A stretch of DNA of 64,000 nt, from positions 2,356,001 to 2,420,000 of the forward strand of contig NZ_CP019511.1 in the NCBI RefSeq assembly GCF_002002925.1. The letters run 5' to 3'. The notes beneath the pieces are model-generated. The model searched no databases and was not told the DNA's origin. It saw only the letters and a program-made list of their open reading frames with translations. Each line of letters starts with the position of its first letter. Within the stretch, counting starts at the first letter, position 1. Below are positions 17,682 to 24,968 of this stretch, piece after piece. A program made the position numbers and the translations under genes. This stretch comes from Sphingomonas sp. LM7 (GTDB lineage: Bacteria; Pseudomonadota; Alphaproteobacteria; Sphingomonadales; Sphingomonadaceae).

Positions 17682-18541
17682 CCAAGCGTCGATATACATT
17701 CACGGTGCTGCGATATGTGCACGACCGCGTGACGGGGGAATTCGTCAATGTCGGGATTGTGGCCTTTTTGCCGCCTGCCCGCGGGGAGTCTGGCGCGCTG
17801 AGAGCGGCGACTCGGCATACGATCGGCCGCATGCGCGTGATGTTCCCTGATCTAGTCAAAGCTGACTTCCTGTCGGCGATGTCCTCGATCGATCGTGCTG
17901 CACGTAAATTACGCCCCGAGGTTGAGCGCGATGCACTTGGCTTTTCGAGCGAACTCGATGCTTCGGTCTTTGCCCAGCGCATCCTGGTAAGCGACGACAG
18001 CGCGCTACAATGGTCGCCTGTCGGCGCGGGGCTCACAGAGGACTTCGAAGTGACGTTCAAACGCCTCTTCCAGCGTCATGTGGCCCAATATGATGAGCGC
18101 TCGAACGCCCGCCGATCGGATGAGGAAGTCTGGAAGCCAGTCCGCAAGCTTCTTGAAGAGCGCGGCGTCCCCGTCGAACTTGGCGAGAAAACGATCGTAG
18201 GTGATGGCGACAAGGTTCATTTCCAGCATGCCTGGAAAAATGGTGTGTGGCACGCCTATGAGCCGGTCTCGTTGGACCTAGCGGACGAGGAAGGGATCGT
18301 GCGCAAGGCCCATCGCTGGCTGGGGCAGTTGACCTCAGTCACGTCCGATCCTGCCGAGCCATTCCACGCCCATTTCATTGTCGGAGCCCCGGCAAACGAT
18401 AGTCTGATGCCGGCCTATCGTCGAGCAATCCGCATTCTCAAAAAATCACCTGGCTCCGTCGATGTCTATGAGGAACGCGACCTGACCAGATTCGTGGACC
18501 GGATTGAAGACGAAGTCCGAGCCCACCGCGCATTCGACTAG
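17678..18541 (+). CDS. DUF3037 domain protein, partner of HipA-like kinase
   Basis: A 287-residue protein of the DUF3037 family, recognised from its N-terminus: YTFTVLRYVHDRVTGEFV followed by NVGIVAFLP. The C-terminal half (HAWKNGVWHAYEPVSLDL, HAHFIVGAP) is also typical. No signal peptide or membrane helix is present. The GTG at 17678 overlaps the kinase stop (GTGA), so translation is coupled. Adjacent HipA-like kinase and DUF3037 genes recur as a pair in bacteria to my knowledge, but the function is undescribed; an antitoxin, substrate or defence effector role are all possible. Base composition is low, as in the kinase gene. Confidence 0.82.
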   Translation: MTKRRYTFTVLRYVHDRVTGEFVNVGIVAFLPPARGESGALRAATRHTIGRMRVMFPDLVKADFLSAMSSIDRAARKLRPEVERDALGFSSELDASVFAQRILVSDDSALQWSPVGAGLTEDFEVTFKRLFQRHVAQYDERSNARRSDEEVWKPVRKLLEERGVPVELGEKTIVGDGDKVHFQHAWKNGVWHAYEPVSLDLADEEGIVRKAHRWLGQLTSVTSDPAEPFHAHFIVGAPANDSLMPAYRRAIRILKKSPGSVDVYEERDLTRFVDRIEDEVRAHRAFD

Positions 18542-18684
18542 CAACCACTATCGCCAGTTGGTGACACAGTGATCTGAAGCGTTAGCTTACGCGGTACCAA
18601 GGGAAAGCTCTGGGCAGCAGCCGGCCAGAATCGGTGGCTCGACTGCGATTGACCGCGGCCACACGCGCACCCTAGCCTCCCCCC

Positions 18685-19263
18685 ATGCGCATCCTCCTGG
18701 CAGCCCTCGCCCTCGCCGTCCCCGCCGCCGCCTCGGCCCAGACCTCCGGTCGCTACGAGCAACTCACCCTCGCGGTGACCGGCAACACCGTCTCGGGCGT
18801 GTTCTCCGAAGCCCGCGCCGGCAATGGCAGCGAGGCGGCGCCGCAGTTCACTTGCATCTTCCTGCTGCGCGGAACGCTGAGTAACGGCCGCGGGCAAGTG
18901 CGCACCTGGTATCCCGGCGAGGAGCCGATCAAGGGCAGCCTGGCGTTCCGCGGCACGGAGGCTTCGCTGATGCTCCAGGCAAATCACGGCGGCTGCCTCA
19001 ACACCAGCGGCGACATGGTCGGCCAGCCGTTCAAGGCCGATCTCGGCAAGGCCGCCAAGGGCTGGACCGGCGTCGCTTTGGTCACCGCCCGGCGCGCGGT
19101 GCTGCGCCCCAGCCCGGGCGCGGCCGCCAAGGCCCCCTATGTCGTCGATGGCGACGCGGTCGGCATCCTCGGTCGCCGCGCCGGCTGGCTGCGCGTCGCC
19201 TATGCCGGTGAGAGGACCGTCACCGGCTGGGTCCGCGCCGGCGAAGTGGCGGTCGCCGAATAG
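18685..19263 (+). CDS. Hypothetical secreted protein with SH3-like C-terminus
   Basis: A 192-residue exported protein: signal peptide RILLAALALAVPAAASA, cleaved near residue 19. The N-terminal domain (GRYEQLTLAV, NGSEAAPQFTCIFLLRG) is unfamiliar and has two cysteines. The last 65 residues (RAVLRPSPGAAAKAPYVV, VGILGRRAGWLRVAY, TVTGWVRAGEV) resemble a bacterial SH3 fold, often used to bind peptidoglycan. Unlike both flanking regions its base composition is typical of the chromosome, so it separates two accessory islands. Confidence 0.75.
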   Translation: MRILLAALALAVPAAASAQTSGRYEQLTLAVTGNTVSGVFSEARAGNGSEAAPQFTCIFLLRGTLSNGRGQVRTWYPGEEPIKGSLAFRGTEASLMLQANHGGCLNTSGDMVGQPFKADLGKAAKGWTGVALVTARRAVLRPSPGAAAKAPYVVDGDAVGILGRRAGWLRVAYAGERTVTGWVRAGEVAVAE

Positions 19264-19650
19264 GCATTTGCGCTCCCTTGCAATGTTGGATTTCATTTGC
19301 TGGGATCGACGCGTCGCCGCCAGGCGGCCGCTCCTTGATATTGTCGCCCTCCTCTCGATGCCGCGTCGACCAACCCGTCGATGCGGCGTCAGCGTTACAA
19401 GGCGGGTACGCTTGGATGTCGCGTTGGTGTCGCGTTAGTGGCGCGTCGCAGATGCGTAAGTGGCGCTTCCGTGCCGCGTGGCCGCCGGGCCACTTTACTC
19501 CGAGTCAACCATCTCGAAGCCTGAATCTTTGAAAATCAAAGCATTAGCGAGTCAAGCAACGCTCCAAAACCTGCTTTTGCGTCAACTTCGTCACTTGACC
19601 CCGCTTGACCACGACGCTGCCGGCCACTGGTCAACCGATCGGTCCGGTCT
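19264..19650. other. Intergenic stretch at the left edge of the toxin region
   Basis: No gene is supported here. It holds short imperfect repeats, GTCGCGTTGGT followed by GTCGCGTTAGT near 19419, and becomes visibly lower in G+C towards the toxin header. No integrase, tRNA or transposase remnant was seen. It may be the left junction of the accessory block. Confidence 0.5.
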
Positions 19651-19796
19651 CGACGGCCCCTTGGATCGGCGATTGACCTGTAGGAAAATGTTGCTCAAAT
19701 GTTCTCGCCCTTGAGCAGCGGGGGCTACACATGGACATTGCAGCAGAACAGCGACGGCGCAGCTTTGGCGTCTGGTTACGCACCGGCAGGCGACCG
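19651..19796 (+). repeat. Toxin cassette header repeat, copy 1
   Basis: About 145 bp nearly identical to 22123-22266. The repeat starts upstream of the toxin (CGACG..CCCC.TGGATC), includes an almost invariant stretch around TAGGAAAATGTTGCTC, and continues through the first 20 or so codons of the toxin. Each copy therefore carries the same presumed promoter, leader and N-terminal coding sequence. Confidence 0.9.
19690..19704 (+). promoter_or_regulatory. Possible LexA-type site in cassette header 1
   Basis: GTTGCTCAAATGTTC reads as GTTG-N7-GTTC, one base from the alphaproteobacterial LexA box GTTC-N7-GTTC. It lies 27 bp before the toxin start and is repeated identically in header 2. SOS control of the toxin genes is an inference. 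Confidence 0.4.
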
Positions 19797-20959
19797 ACGC
19801 CTGGCGATCAACCCGAGGTCAAGTTCAATCCTTGGCATGACCCGAAGGACGGTCGGTTCACCTTTCGCGGGTCGGGTCGATACTATGATCCTGGCGGCGC
19901 AACCGCGCAGGAAAACGGCAGCGCTCCACGGATTAAGTTCGGCGGCTATGCCGAAGACCCTCGCCTGCCCCCTATTTCTACCAAGGAGGAGGCAGATGCC
20001 TGGCGGGCCGGGGAGCTAGCCAAATTTAGGTACGACTCCGACCGTCGGAGGGCCATCGAGGAGCAGTACCAGCGGTATCTGTTCAAACTCGCCAATCCAC
20101 CTAGAACCCAGGCGGAAGCGATCCCGAATGTTGCCCGCTCCGATGATCACCAAAGCGGGGCGAGCAGCAATCCCGTTCTTCGCATCAAAGCGCCCGACGT
20201 GACGGCGCGAGCGCAAGTCCAGCCAAATCATCCGCTCCGCAAGCCCGGCAAAGGCGGGAATCCCGCGCAGAGATCGGAGAGGAATCCACGGATGGCGGCA
20301 GAGGGGGTTTCGGTGGCGGCGGTGCGACCGGAAGCTGGGGAGATCCGCCCGGGCGCCCCGCGCCGCAAAGGCAGAAACCCCGATCAGCGCGCGGTCTCTC
20401 GGAAGGTGGCGGCGAATCCGGCGGAGGAGGCGCGAGTGGGCGCTGGAATGACTCGCCCAAGCCGCAAGCAAAACACCCTGAAACGGCCCAGGTTGCGACG
20501 GTCGGTTCGCGCCCGACGGATCAGTGGCGACCGGTATCGAGCAACGGGTATCTCTATGAAATTGACGAGCAGAACCGCACGCGCCGAGTGTCGGGGGAGA
20601 TCACCTTGAATTCCGAGCAGGGCCGTTCACGATCTGCACAACTTGCCGCAGGCGGTCCGGACAGGCGCGCGAGCGATCACGGCGGACATTATATAGCGCG
20701 CCGGTTCGACGGGCCGACCGAGGCTTTCAATCATTTCGCCCAGGACGGAAATTTCAACCAGAGCGACTACGCCAAACTGGAGGAAGAATGGGCGAGGGCC
20801 AAGCACGACGGCAAAAATGTGCGGGTCAAGATTGTCCCGGTTTACGAAGGTTCGTCCCAGCGACCATCAGTTCTCAATGTCTGGTTCTGGATAGATGGCG
20901 TTAGGAAGAGCAAGAAGTTCCCAAACGAACCTCAGGGAGGAAAGAGTGAAAAAGAATAG
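19731..20959 (+). pseudogene. Polymorphic toxin, DNA/RNA non-specific endonuclease, frameshifted
   Basis: The N-terminus (MDIAAEQRRRSFG, then FNPWHDPKDGRFTF near residue 32) is read from 19731, but that frame drifts into Arg-rich nonsense and stops at 20609. The natural continuation is one frame back: open from 20147 to 20959, it gives a Gly-rich linker (GGRGGFGGGG), then SSNGYLYEIDE and a nuclease domain with DHGGHYIARRF, GNFNQ and LEEEW, matching the Endonuclease_NS_2 family. A single lost G near 20279, in GGAGAGGAA, would explain the break and join the two halves cleanly. Alternatives are a sequencing error, or translation of the nuclease domain alone from the GTG at 20588. The cognate immunity candidate follows, overlapping by 14 bp. 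Confidence 0.8.
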
Positions 20960-21356
20960 AACGGAAGAGCTGCTTGATCTGATCGGCCAGCTACTGGCCG
21001 AGGATACTGAGTACCCGCTGGAGGGCACGCTTCTGCACGCCGAAGTCGAACGAGCATCCGTGGGCCCCTCCATTTTCAAGAATCTGGGAAATCATATCCT
21101 GTATCGCGATCCCGATCTCGATCGGCTGGGCGATGCGCTACTCGATCTATGGTACGCCCAGGAAGGTGAGAAGCGCTGGGCCGAAATCGAGTATATCGTC
21201 CGCAATGGCCGGTTCGAGGCGACCTTCGTCTATCCTGAGGAAATCGACCCGGACGAAGAGCCGCTCGACCGCAGAACACGGATCGTAGCCCGGTATTTCG
21301 GGGACAAGCCAATCGTATATCCCCCCTGGGAAGAGCATGACAGCTTCCAGCTTTGA
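20946..21356 (+). CDS. Immunity protein, YezG (DUF600)-like
   Basis: A 136-residue acidic cytosolic protein. Its second half (WAEIEYIVRNGRFEATFVY, DPLDRR-type turn, IVARYFGDKPIVYP) resembles the YezG/DUF600 immunity family that protects against nuclease toxins. The GTG at 20946 has GGAGG 5 nt upstream, and it overlaps the toxin stop by 14 bp, so the two are coupled. It should bind and block the endonuclease domain encoded just upstream. It remains intact although the toxin is frameshifted, as expected if immunity against kin is still useful. Confidence 0.7.
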   Translation: MKKNRTEELLDLIGQLLAEDTEYPLEGTLLHAEVERASVGPSIFKNLGNHILYRDPDLDRLGDALLDLWYAQEGEKRWAEIEYIVRNGRFEATFVYPEEIDPDEEPLDRRTRIVARYFGDKPIVYPPWEEHDSFQL

Positions 21357-21888
21357 TGCGAATAGCCCGCTTGATCACCCCGGCCGATACAAGCGGACCG
21401 CAGCGGAGAGGGGCATGATGTACGATCCCGCCGAAATCGCTCCCGATCTGGGCACTGTCAGCTCGGTGGACGACGTCGATCTCTCCCTCAGTAGCGAACT
21501 GCGGGACGCTCTGTCCGAAGCACGGTCATTTCTAACCTTCTTCGAGTGGGGAAATATCACATCGGAGTTCCTGGGAGCTCACTTCGACGGCATATTCTCG
21601 ATCTTCCTGTTCGGAATCGAGCCCGGCCGCGACGATGTCGATCACTGGGTCTGGGTTTTCGTTGGAGACATCCCGCCCGCCTACATCACCTGCGAGGACG
21701 CCAAGAGCCCCTATGAGGCACTCGATGGCTATATCGGTGCGATGGAGGAGTGGGTGCAGGCGGCGCGCGACGGCGCATCGGTTGCGGATATGATCCCGGT
21801 CAACGTGCCGGCAACGCCTGAGTATGCGGCGGCGCTGGAGAGCCGCCTGAAATTTCTCGACGAGGAGATTCTGCCGCTTCTGAAGTGA
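21337..21888 (+). CDS. Hypothetical protein of the toxin cassette
   Basis: A 183-residue acidic protein I cannot assign to a named family. The C-terminal half (HWVWVFVGDIPPAYI, ALDGYIGAMEEWVQAA, IPVNVPATPEYAAALESR) is of a kind I have seen as small hypotheticals in alphaproteobacteria. The ATG at 21337 overlaps the immunity gene by 20 bp and has a GGAAGAG element just before it; a later ATG at 21418 is possible. It may be a second immunity or accessory protein. It ends just before the duplicated gmk fragment. Confidence 0.65.
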   Translation: MTASSFDANSPLDHPGRYKRTAAERGMMYDPAEIAPDLGTVSSVDDVDLSLSSELRDALSEARSFLTFFEWGNITSEFLGAHFDGIFSIFLFGIEPGRDDVDHWVWVFVGDIPPAYITCEDAKSPYEALDGYIGAMEEWVQAARDGASVADMIPVNVPATPEYAAALESRLKFLDEEILPLLK

Positions 21889-21918
21889 TGCCCGCCGGGG
21901 AGCGAACCTCGTACGTGC

Positions 21919-22096
21919 CTATTTGTTCAGTCCCCGGATGAACCCGATCAGCCCAGTCTGGCGCGAGCGCCGCAGCCGCTCCGCCTTGATGATCGTGTGG
22001 ACCGACTCGAAGCACTGCTCGACTTCGTCGTTGACCAGCACATAGTCATAGCCGTCCCAGTGGCTGACCTCGGCGGTGGCGCGGGCCATGCGGGCG
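21919..22096 (-). pseudogene. Duplicated 3' fragment of gmk
   Basis: On the minus strand this encodes the last 58 residues of guanylate kinase and the stop codon (ending FIRGLNK), colinear without gaps with 24084-24261 of the intact gene. By hand I count 13 base differences in 178. Eleven of the 12 changed codons are synonymous, and the other is Val to Ile. The upstream part of the gene is missing: similarity stops abruptly at 22096. The fragment lies in the same orientation as gmk, between the two toxin cassettes. Confidence 0.95.
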
Positions 22097-22122
22097 GAGC
22101 TGGGACAATCGAAGCCTCGTCG

Positions 22123-22266
22123 CGACGCCCCTGGATCAACGATTGACTTGTAGGAAAATGTTGCTCAAATGTTCTCGCCCTTGGAAAAGCGGGGCGACAT
22201 ATGGACATCGCGGCAGAACAGCGACGGCGCAGCTTTGGCATCTGGTTGCGCACCGGCAGGCGGCCA
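22123..22266 (+). repeat. Toxin cassette header repeat, copy 2
   Basis: Second copy of the header found at 19651-19796, beginning 26 bp after the gmk fragment ends. It covers the upstream region and the first 22 codons of the second toxin. Differences are few and concentrated just before the start codon. Confidence 0.9.
22160..22174 (+). promoter_or_regulatory. Possible LexA-type site in cassette header 2
   Basis: Identical to the site in header 1 (GTTG-N7-GTTC), 27 bp before the second toxin start. Confidence 0.4.
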
Positions 22267-23286
22267 GACGTTCTGGGGTATGAGCGCAAGTTCAATCCCT
22301 GGCATGATCCGGAGAACGGCAAGTTTACGTTCGCCGGAGAGGGACGGTATTTCGCTCCTGGAAAGGGGGGCTTACCTGGCGGAAGGCGCCAGGACGCGCC
22401 GCCTCTCACGTTCCGCGAAGACCCATCGATACCACCCTTCAATAGTGACGAGGAAATCGACGCGTGGGCGGCAGAAGTACTCGCGATACATGGAAAAAAG
22501 CTTGGCGCTAAAGCTGCGATTGAAAGCCGCAGCGAGCTTCACAAGAAAGCGCTTGCGTCACGTCCACGAAATCCGCTGCGCAAGGCGGGGGACTTCGTAC
22601 ACGGGTTCGGTCAGGGAGTTTCCGACGTCGGAAAGGCAGCGGCTGCCGGTCTCTATTCGCTGGTGACCACGCACCCTGCCACCACCGTGCGCAACCTCGA
22701 GTTCGGTCTCGCTCGCATGATAGACGATGCGATCGAGGCCGAAGATACGCCTGCTCATATTCAAATCAGCCGGGCAGCACATTCCATAGCTAACGCGTCG
22801 GCGCACGACATCGGTTATGCCATTGGGTCATTAGGCGGCAATGTGGGATTGGCAGTCGTGCCGGGCGCTGTGGTCACTAAAGTTTCCACGGCGGCGCGCA
22901 TCGGCACGGCCGGAAAGATCGCCGCGGCCTCCGAGAGTGCGAGCGCCCAATTCGGCACCGCGGTATCAACCAACTATCGAACCACCTTTTTCGACGCCCA
23001 TCCCAACCTCAAGGACAGGGTGGTCGTACATCACGCTGTCGAGCAGCAGATTATGAGGCGATTTCCCGACGTTGTGACGAAGAGCGAGATACATTCTCTC
23101 GAAAACCTCCGCGGCATTCCCCGCGACCTTAATTCAAAAGTGCACCTCAGCGAAATCCGCAAAGAGTGGAATAGATTTTATAAGAACTATGAGGCGAGAG
23201 GAATAAATCCCTCCAAAGATGAAATCCTGAAGAAAGCAACTGAGATAGATTCAAAATACGGTTCGCGTTTCAACCCTAAGCGCTGA
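22201..23286 (+). CDS. Polymorphic toxin with HNH-like nuclease C-terminus
   Basis: A 361-residue modular toxin. Residues 1-50 are the shared marker region (MDIAAEQRRRSFG, then FNPWHDPENGKFTF). Residues 125-250 are a Gly/Ala-rich pretoxin region (GFGQGVSDVGKAAAAGLYSL, SASAHDIGY-type helices). The C-terminal 90 residues look like a treble-clef HNH nuclease: DRVVVHHAVEQQ (His277, His278), SLENLRGIP (Asn302) and SKVHLSEIRKEWNRFY (His315). No signal peptide is present, so export must depend on the marker or a specialised system not seen here. The immunity candidate starts 9 bp downstream. The frame is intact, unlike toxin 1. Confidence 0.8.
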   Translation: MDIAAEQRRRSFGIWLRTGRRPDVLGYERKFNPWHDPENGKFTFAGEGRYFAPGKGGLPGGRRQDAPPLTFREDPSIPPFNSDEEIDAWAAEVLAIHGKKLGAKAAIESRSELHKKALASRPRNPLRKAGDFVHGFGQGVSDVGKAAAAGLYSLVTTHPATTVRNLEFGLARMIDDAIEAEDTPAHIQISRAAHSIANASAHDIGYAIGSLGGNVGLAVVPGAVVTKVSTAARIGTAGKIAAASESASAQFGTAVSTNYRTTFFDAHPNLKDRVVVHHAVEQQIMRRFPDVVTKSEIHSLENLRGIPRDLNSKVHLSEIRKEWNRFYKNYEARGINPSKDEILKKATEIDSKYGSRFNPKR

Positions 23287-23294
23287 GAGGCCCG

Positions 23295-23735
23295 ATGACA
23301 AAATATTACAGCGTAGAGCCGGAAGTCGCCGGAAGCTGGGGAGCTGACACCAAAATCATCAGGATACCGGGGAAGCTCGTCACGGCTGACCGGCTCCACT
23401 ACGAATTTGATGGTTGGCTCGGCGACGATCTGCTCGAGAGCACGCCATTCTACATCGCTACGGCAAAGCTATCCGAAGCAATCTTGGAGTCACGCCTGTC
23501 CGGTGCCGAGTTCGAGGATGTGAAGATATCGAAATCGCCGCAGTTCGAGGACCTGCATCCAAACCGCGATTTGCCAAAATTTCTCTGGATGAAGCCGGGC
23601 AGCAACCCGTCGCGAGACGATTTTGGCCTGACCCCTAATCTCCAGCTTATCGTTTCGGCGCGGGCGCTCGCCGTGCTGGAAAGCTTCGAGATCGCCCACG
23701 CCTCGATAGAACCGATCGGCAGCGGAACTGGCTGA
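23295..23735 (+). CDS. Immunity protein candidate, Imm43-like
   Basis: A 146-residue acidic cytosolic protein beginning MTKYYSVEPEVAGSWG. The pattern LHYEFDGWLGDDLLES, FEDVKISKS and LPKFLWMK is reminiscent of the Imm43 immunity family. The assignment is tentative and rests on recalled family appearance plus position: it follows the HNH toxin by 9 bp and is almost certainly cotranscribed. It should neutralise that toxin inside the producing cell. Confidence 0.6.
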   Translation: MTKYYSVEPEVAGSWGADTKIIRIPGKLVTADRLHYEFDGWLGDDLLESTPFYIATAKLSEAILESRLSGAEFEDVKISKSPQFEDLHPNRDLPKFLWMKPGSNPSRDDFGLTPNLQLIVSARALAVLESFEIAHASIEPIGSGTG

Positions 23736-23810
23736 CAGTGTGACCCCTGTGTGACTTTCCATTCGCAAGATGCGCGCCCGGTGGCGCGGACATGATGGGG
23801 ATATCAAGCC

Positions 23811-24080
23811 ATGATGGACCAAATGGCGCGAGCCATCGCCAACCTGGTCATGTTTCTGGAGTTCTCACCGCAGGATATCCTGGATGAGGACGCTGCCATG
23901 CAAGCGCTGGAGCAACTTGCCGGCGATCTCAACGCACTCGACGAATCGTCGCAGCACGCTTTGTCGGCGAGCTTTCGGTCGATAGCATCGAACTATGAAG
24001 GCGAAGACAGGACCTTCGTAGAACAGTTACCGGAAGCACTTGGACTGCATGGCACGGTCGGCGAAGACCAGCCCGAATGA
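23811..24080 (+). CDS. Small acidic hypothetical protein of the cassette
   Basis: An 89-residue acidic, helical protein (ANLVMFLEFSPQDILDEDAAMQ, LEQLAGDLNALDESSQH) without a signal peptide. Two adjacent ATG codons, 23811 and 23814, can start it. It is separated from the immunity gene by 75 bp and ends 3 bp from the convergent gmk stop. I do not recognise it; it may be an extra immunity or regulatory factor carried by the cassette. Confidence 0.6.
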   Translation: MMDQMARAIANLVMFLEFSPQDILDEDAAMQALEQLAGDLNALDESSQHALSASFRSIASNYEGEDRTFVEQLPEALGLHGTVGEDQPE

Positions 24081-24083
24081 AGC

Positions 24084-24734
24084 CTACTTATTCAGCCCGC
24101 GGATGAACCCGATCAGCCCGGTCTGGCGCGAGCGGCGCAGGCGTTCGGCCTTGATCACGGTGTGGACCGACTCGAAGCACTGCTCGACTTCGTCGTTGAC
24201 CAGCACATAGTCATAGCCGTCCCAGTGACTGACCTCGGCGGTGGCGCGGGCCATGCGGGCGTCGATCACTTCGACCGAGTCGGTGGCGCGCTTGAGCAGC
24301 CGCTCGTGCAGGATCTTGAGCGACGGCGGCAGGATGAACGCGCGGACCACGTCGCCGCCGGCGAGCTGGAACAGCTGCTGCGCGCCCTGCCAGTCGATGT
24401 CGAACAGCACGTCGCGGCCCGAGGCGAGGATCTTGTTCACCCCCTCGCGCGGGGTGCCGTAGCGATGGTCGAACACGTGCGCCCATTCGAGGAACTCGTT
24501 GTTCGACACCATCTCGCGGAATTTCTCGAGGTCGACGAAATGATAGTCGACGCCATCGACTTCGCCCGGGCGGATCGGCCGGGTAGTGTACGACACCGAC
24601 ATTTCGAGGAACGAGTCCGCCTTCAGCAGCTTGCGCGCGATAGTCGACTTGCCTGCCCCCGACGGCGAGGACAGCACGAAGAGGACGCCGCGGCGGCGGA
24701 ATTTGTGCGGATCGTTCTCGGTGCGATGGGGCAT
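24084..24734 (-). CDS. gmk: Guanylate kinase
   Basis: A 216-residue essential enzyme phosphorylating GMP to GDP. The P-loop SSPSGAGKST lies near residue 22. GMP-binding residues appear in SYTTRPIRPGEVDGVDYHF and in the NNEFLEWA region, and DWQGAQQL follows. Length is normal and the C-terminus FIRGLNK is intact. Its last 58 codons are duplicated at 21919-22096, and the toxin cassettes end against its stop codon. It is convergent with the cassette and followed upstream by two small paralogous genes. Confidence 0.96.
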   Translation of the reverse strand: MPHRTENDPHKFRRRGVLFVLSSPSGAGKSTIARKLLKADSFLEMSVSYTTRPIRPGEVDGVDYHFVDLEKFREMVSNNEFLEWAHVFDHRYGTPREGVNKILASGRDVLFDIDWQGAQQLFQLAGGDVVRAFILPPSLKILHERLLKRATDSVEVIDARMARATAEVSHWDGYDYVLVNDEVEQCFESVHTVIKAERLRRSRQTGLIGFIRGLNK

Positions 24735-24770
24735 GGGCGCTACTGGCGTGCGGACTCGGCCCCCGTCAAG

Positions 24771-24968
24771 TCACGCCTTGCGCTGCTTTCGGCGATCGGC
24801 GCGCATCTTCCACAGGCCATAGCCGCCCGCGAGGACGAGCCCCGGCACGCCCATCCGGGTGATCGCGCGCTGGGCGACATAGCCGATCGCGGCGCCCTTG
24901 ACTCCGCCGCGGCCGTCGCGCCGGTCGATCCGATTGCCGATGAAGGCGCCGATCAGGTTGCGGATCAT
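24771..24968 (-). CDS. Small hypothetical protein, paralogue 1
   Basis: A 65-residue basic protein with one membrane-like segment (VPGLVLAGGYGLWKM near residues 45-57). It shares the pattern MI.N.I.AFIG..ID..DG.GG..GA with the protein encoded immediately upstream, so the two are tandem paralogues. Their reading frames overlap by 4 bp, implying coupled translation. The start is the ATG matching the paralogue's start rather than a longer opening. The function is unknown. Confidence 0.7.
   Translation of the reverse strand: MIRNLIGAFIGNRIDRRDGRGGVKGAAIGYVAQRAITRMGVPGLVLAGGYGLWKMRADRRKQRKA

Noticed and set aside
19264..19650. Integrase or tRNA attachment site for a genomic island
   Set aside because: No tRNA, att-like direct repeat at the other end or recombinase fragment could be identified.
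20588..20959. Independent small gene for the nuclease domain
   Set aside because: The same frame is open well upstream with a sensible Gly-rich linker, so this is better read as the 3' part of the frameshifted toxin, though translation from the GTG cannot be excluded.
21948..22442. Minus-strand open frame across the gmk fragment and second header
   Set aside because: It runs in a different frame from the gmk remnant and has no recognisable domain; the gmk-frame similarity explains the sequence.
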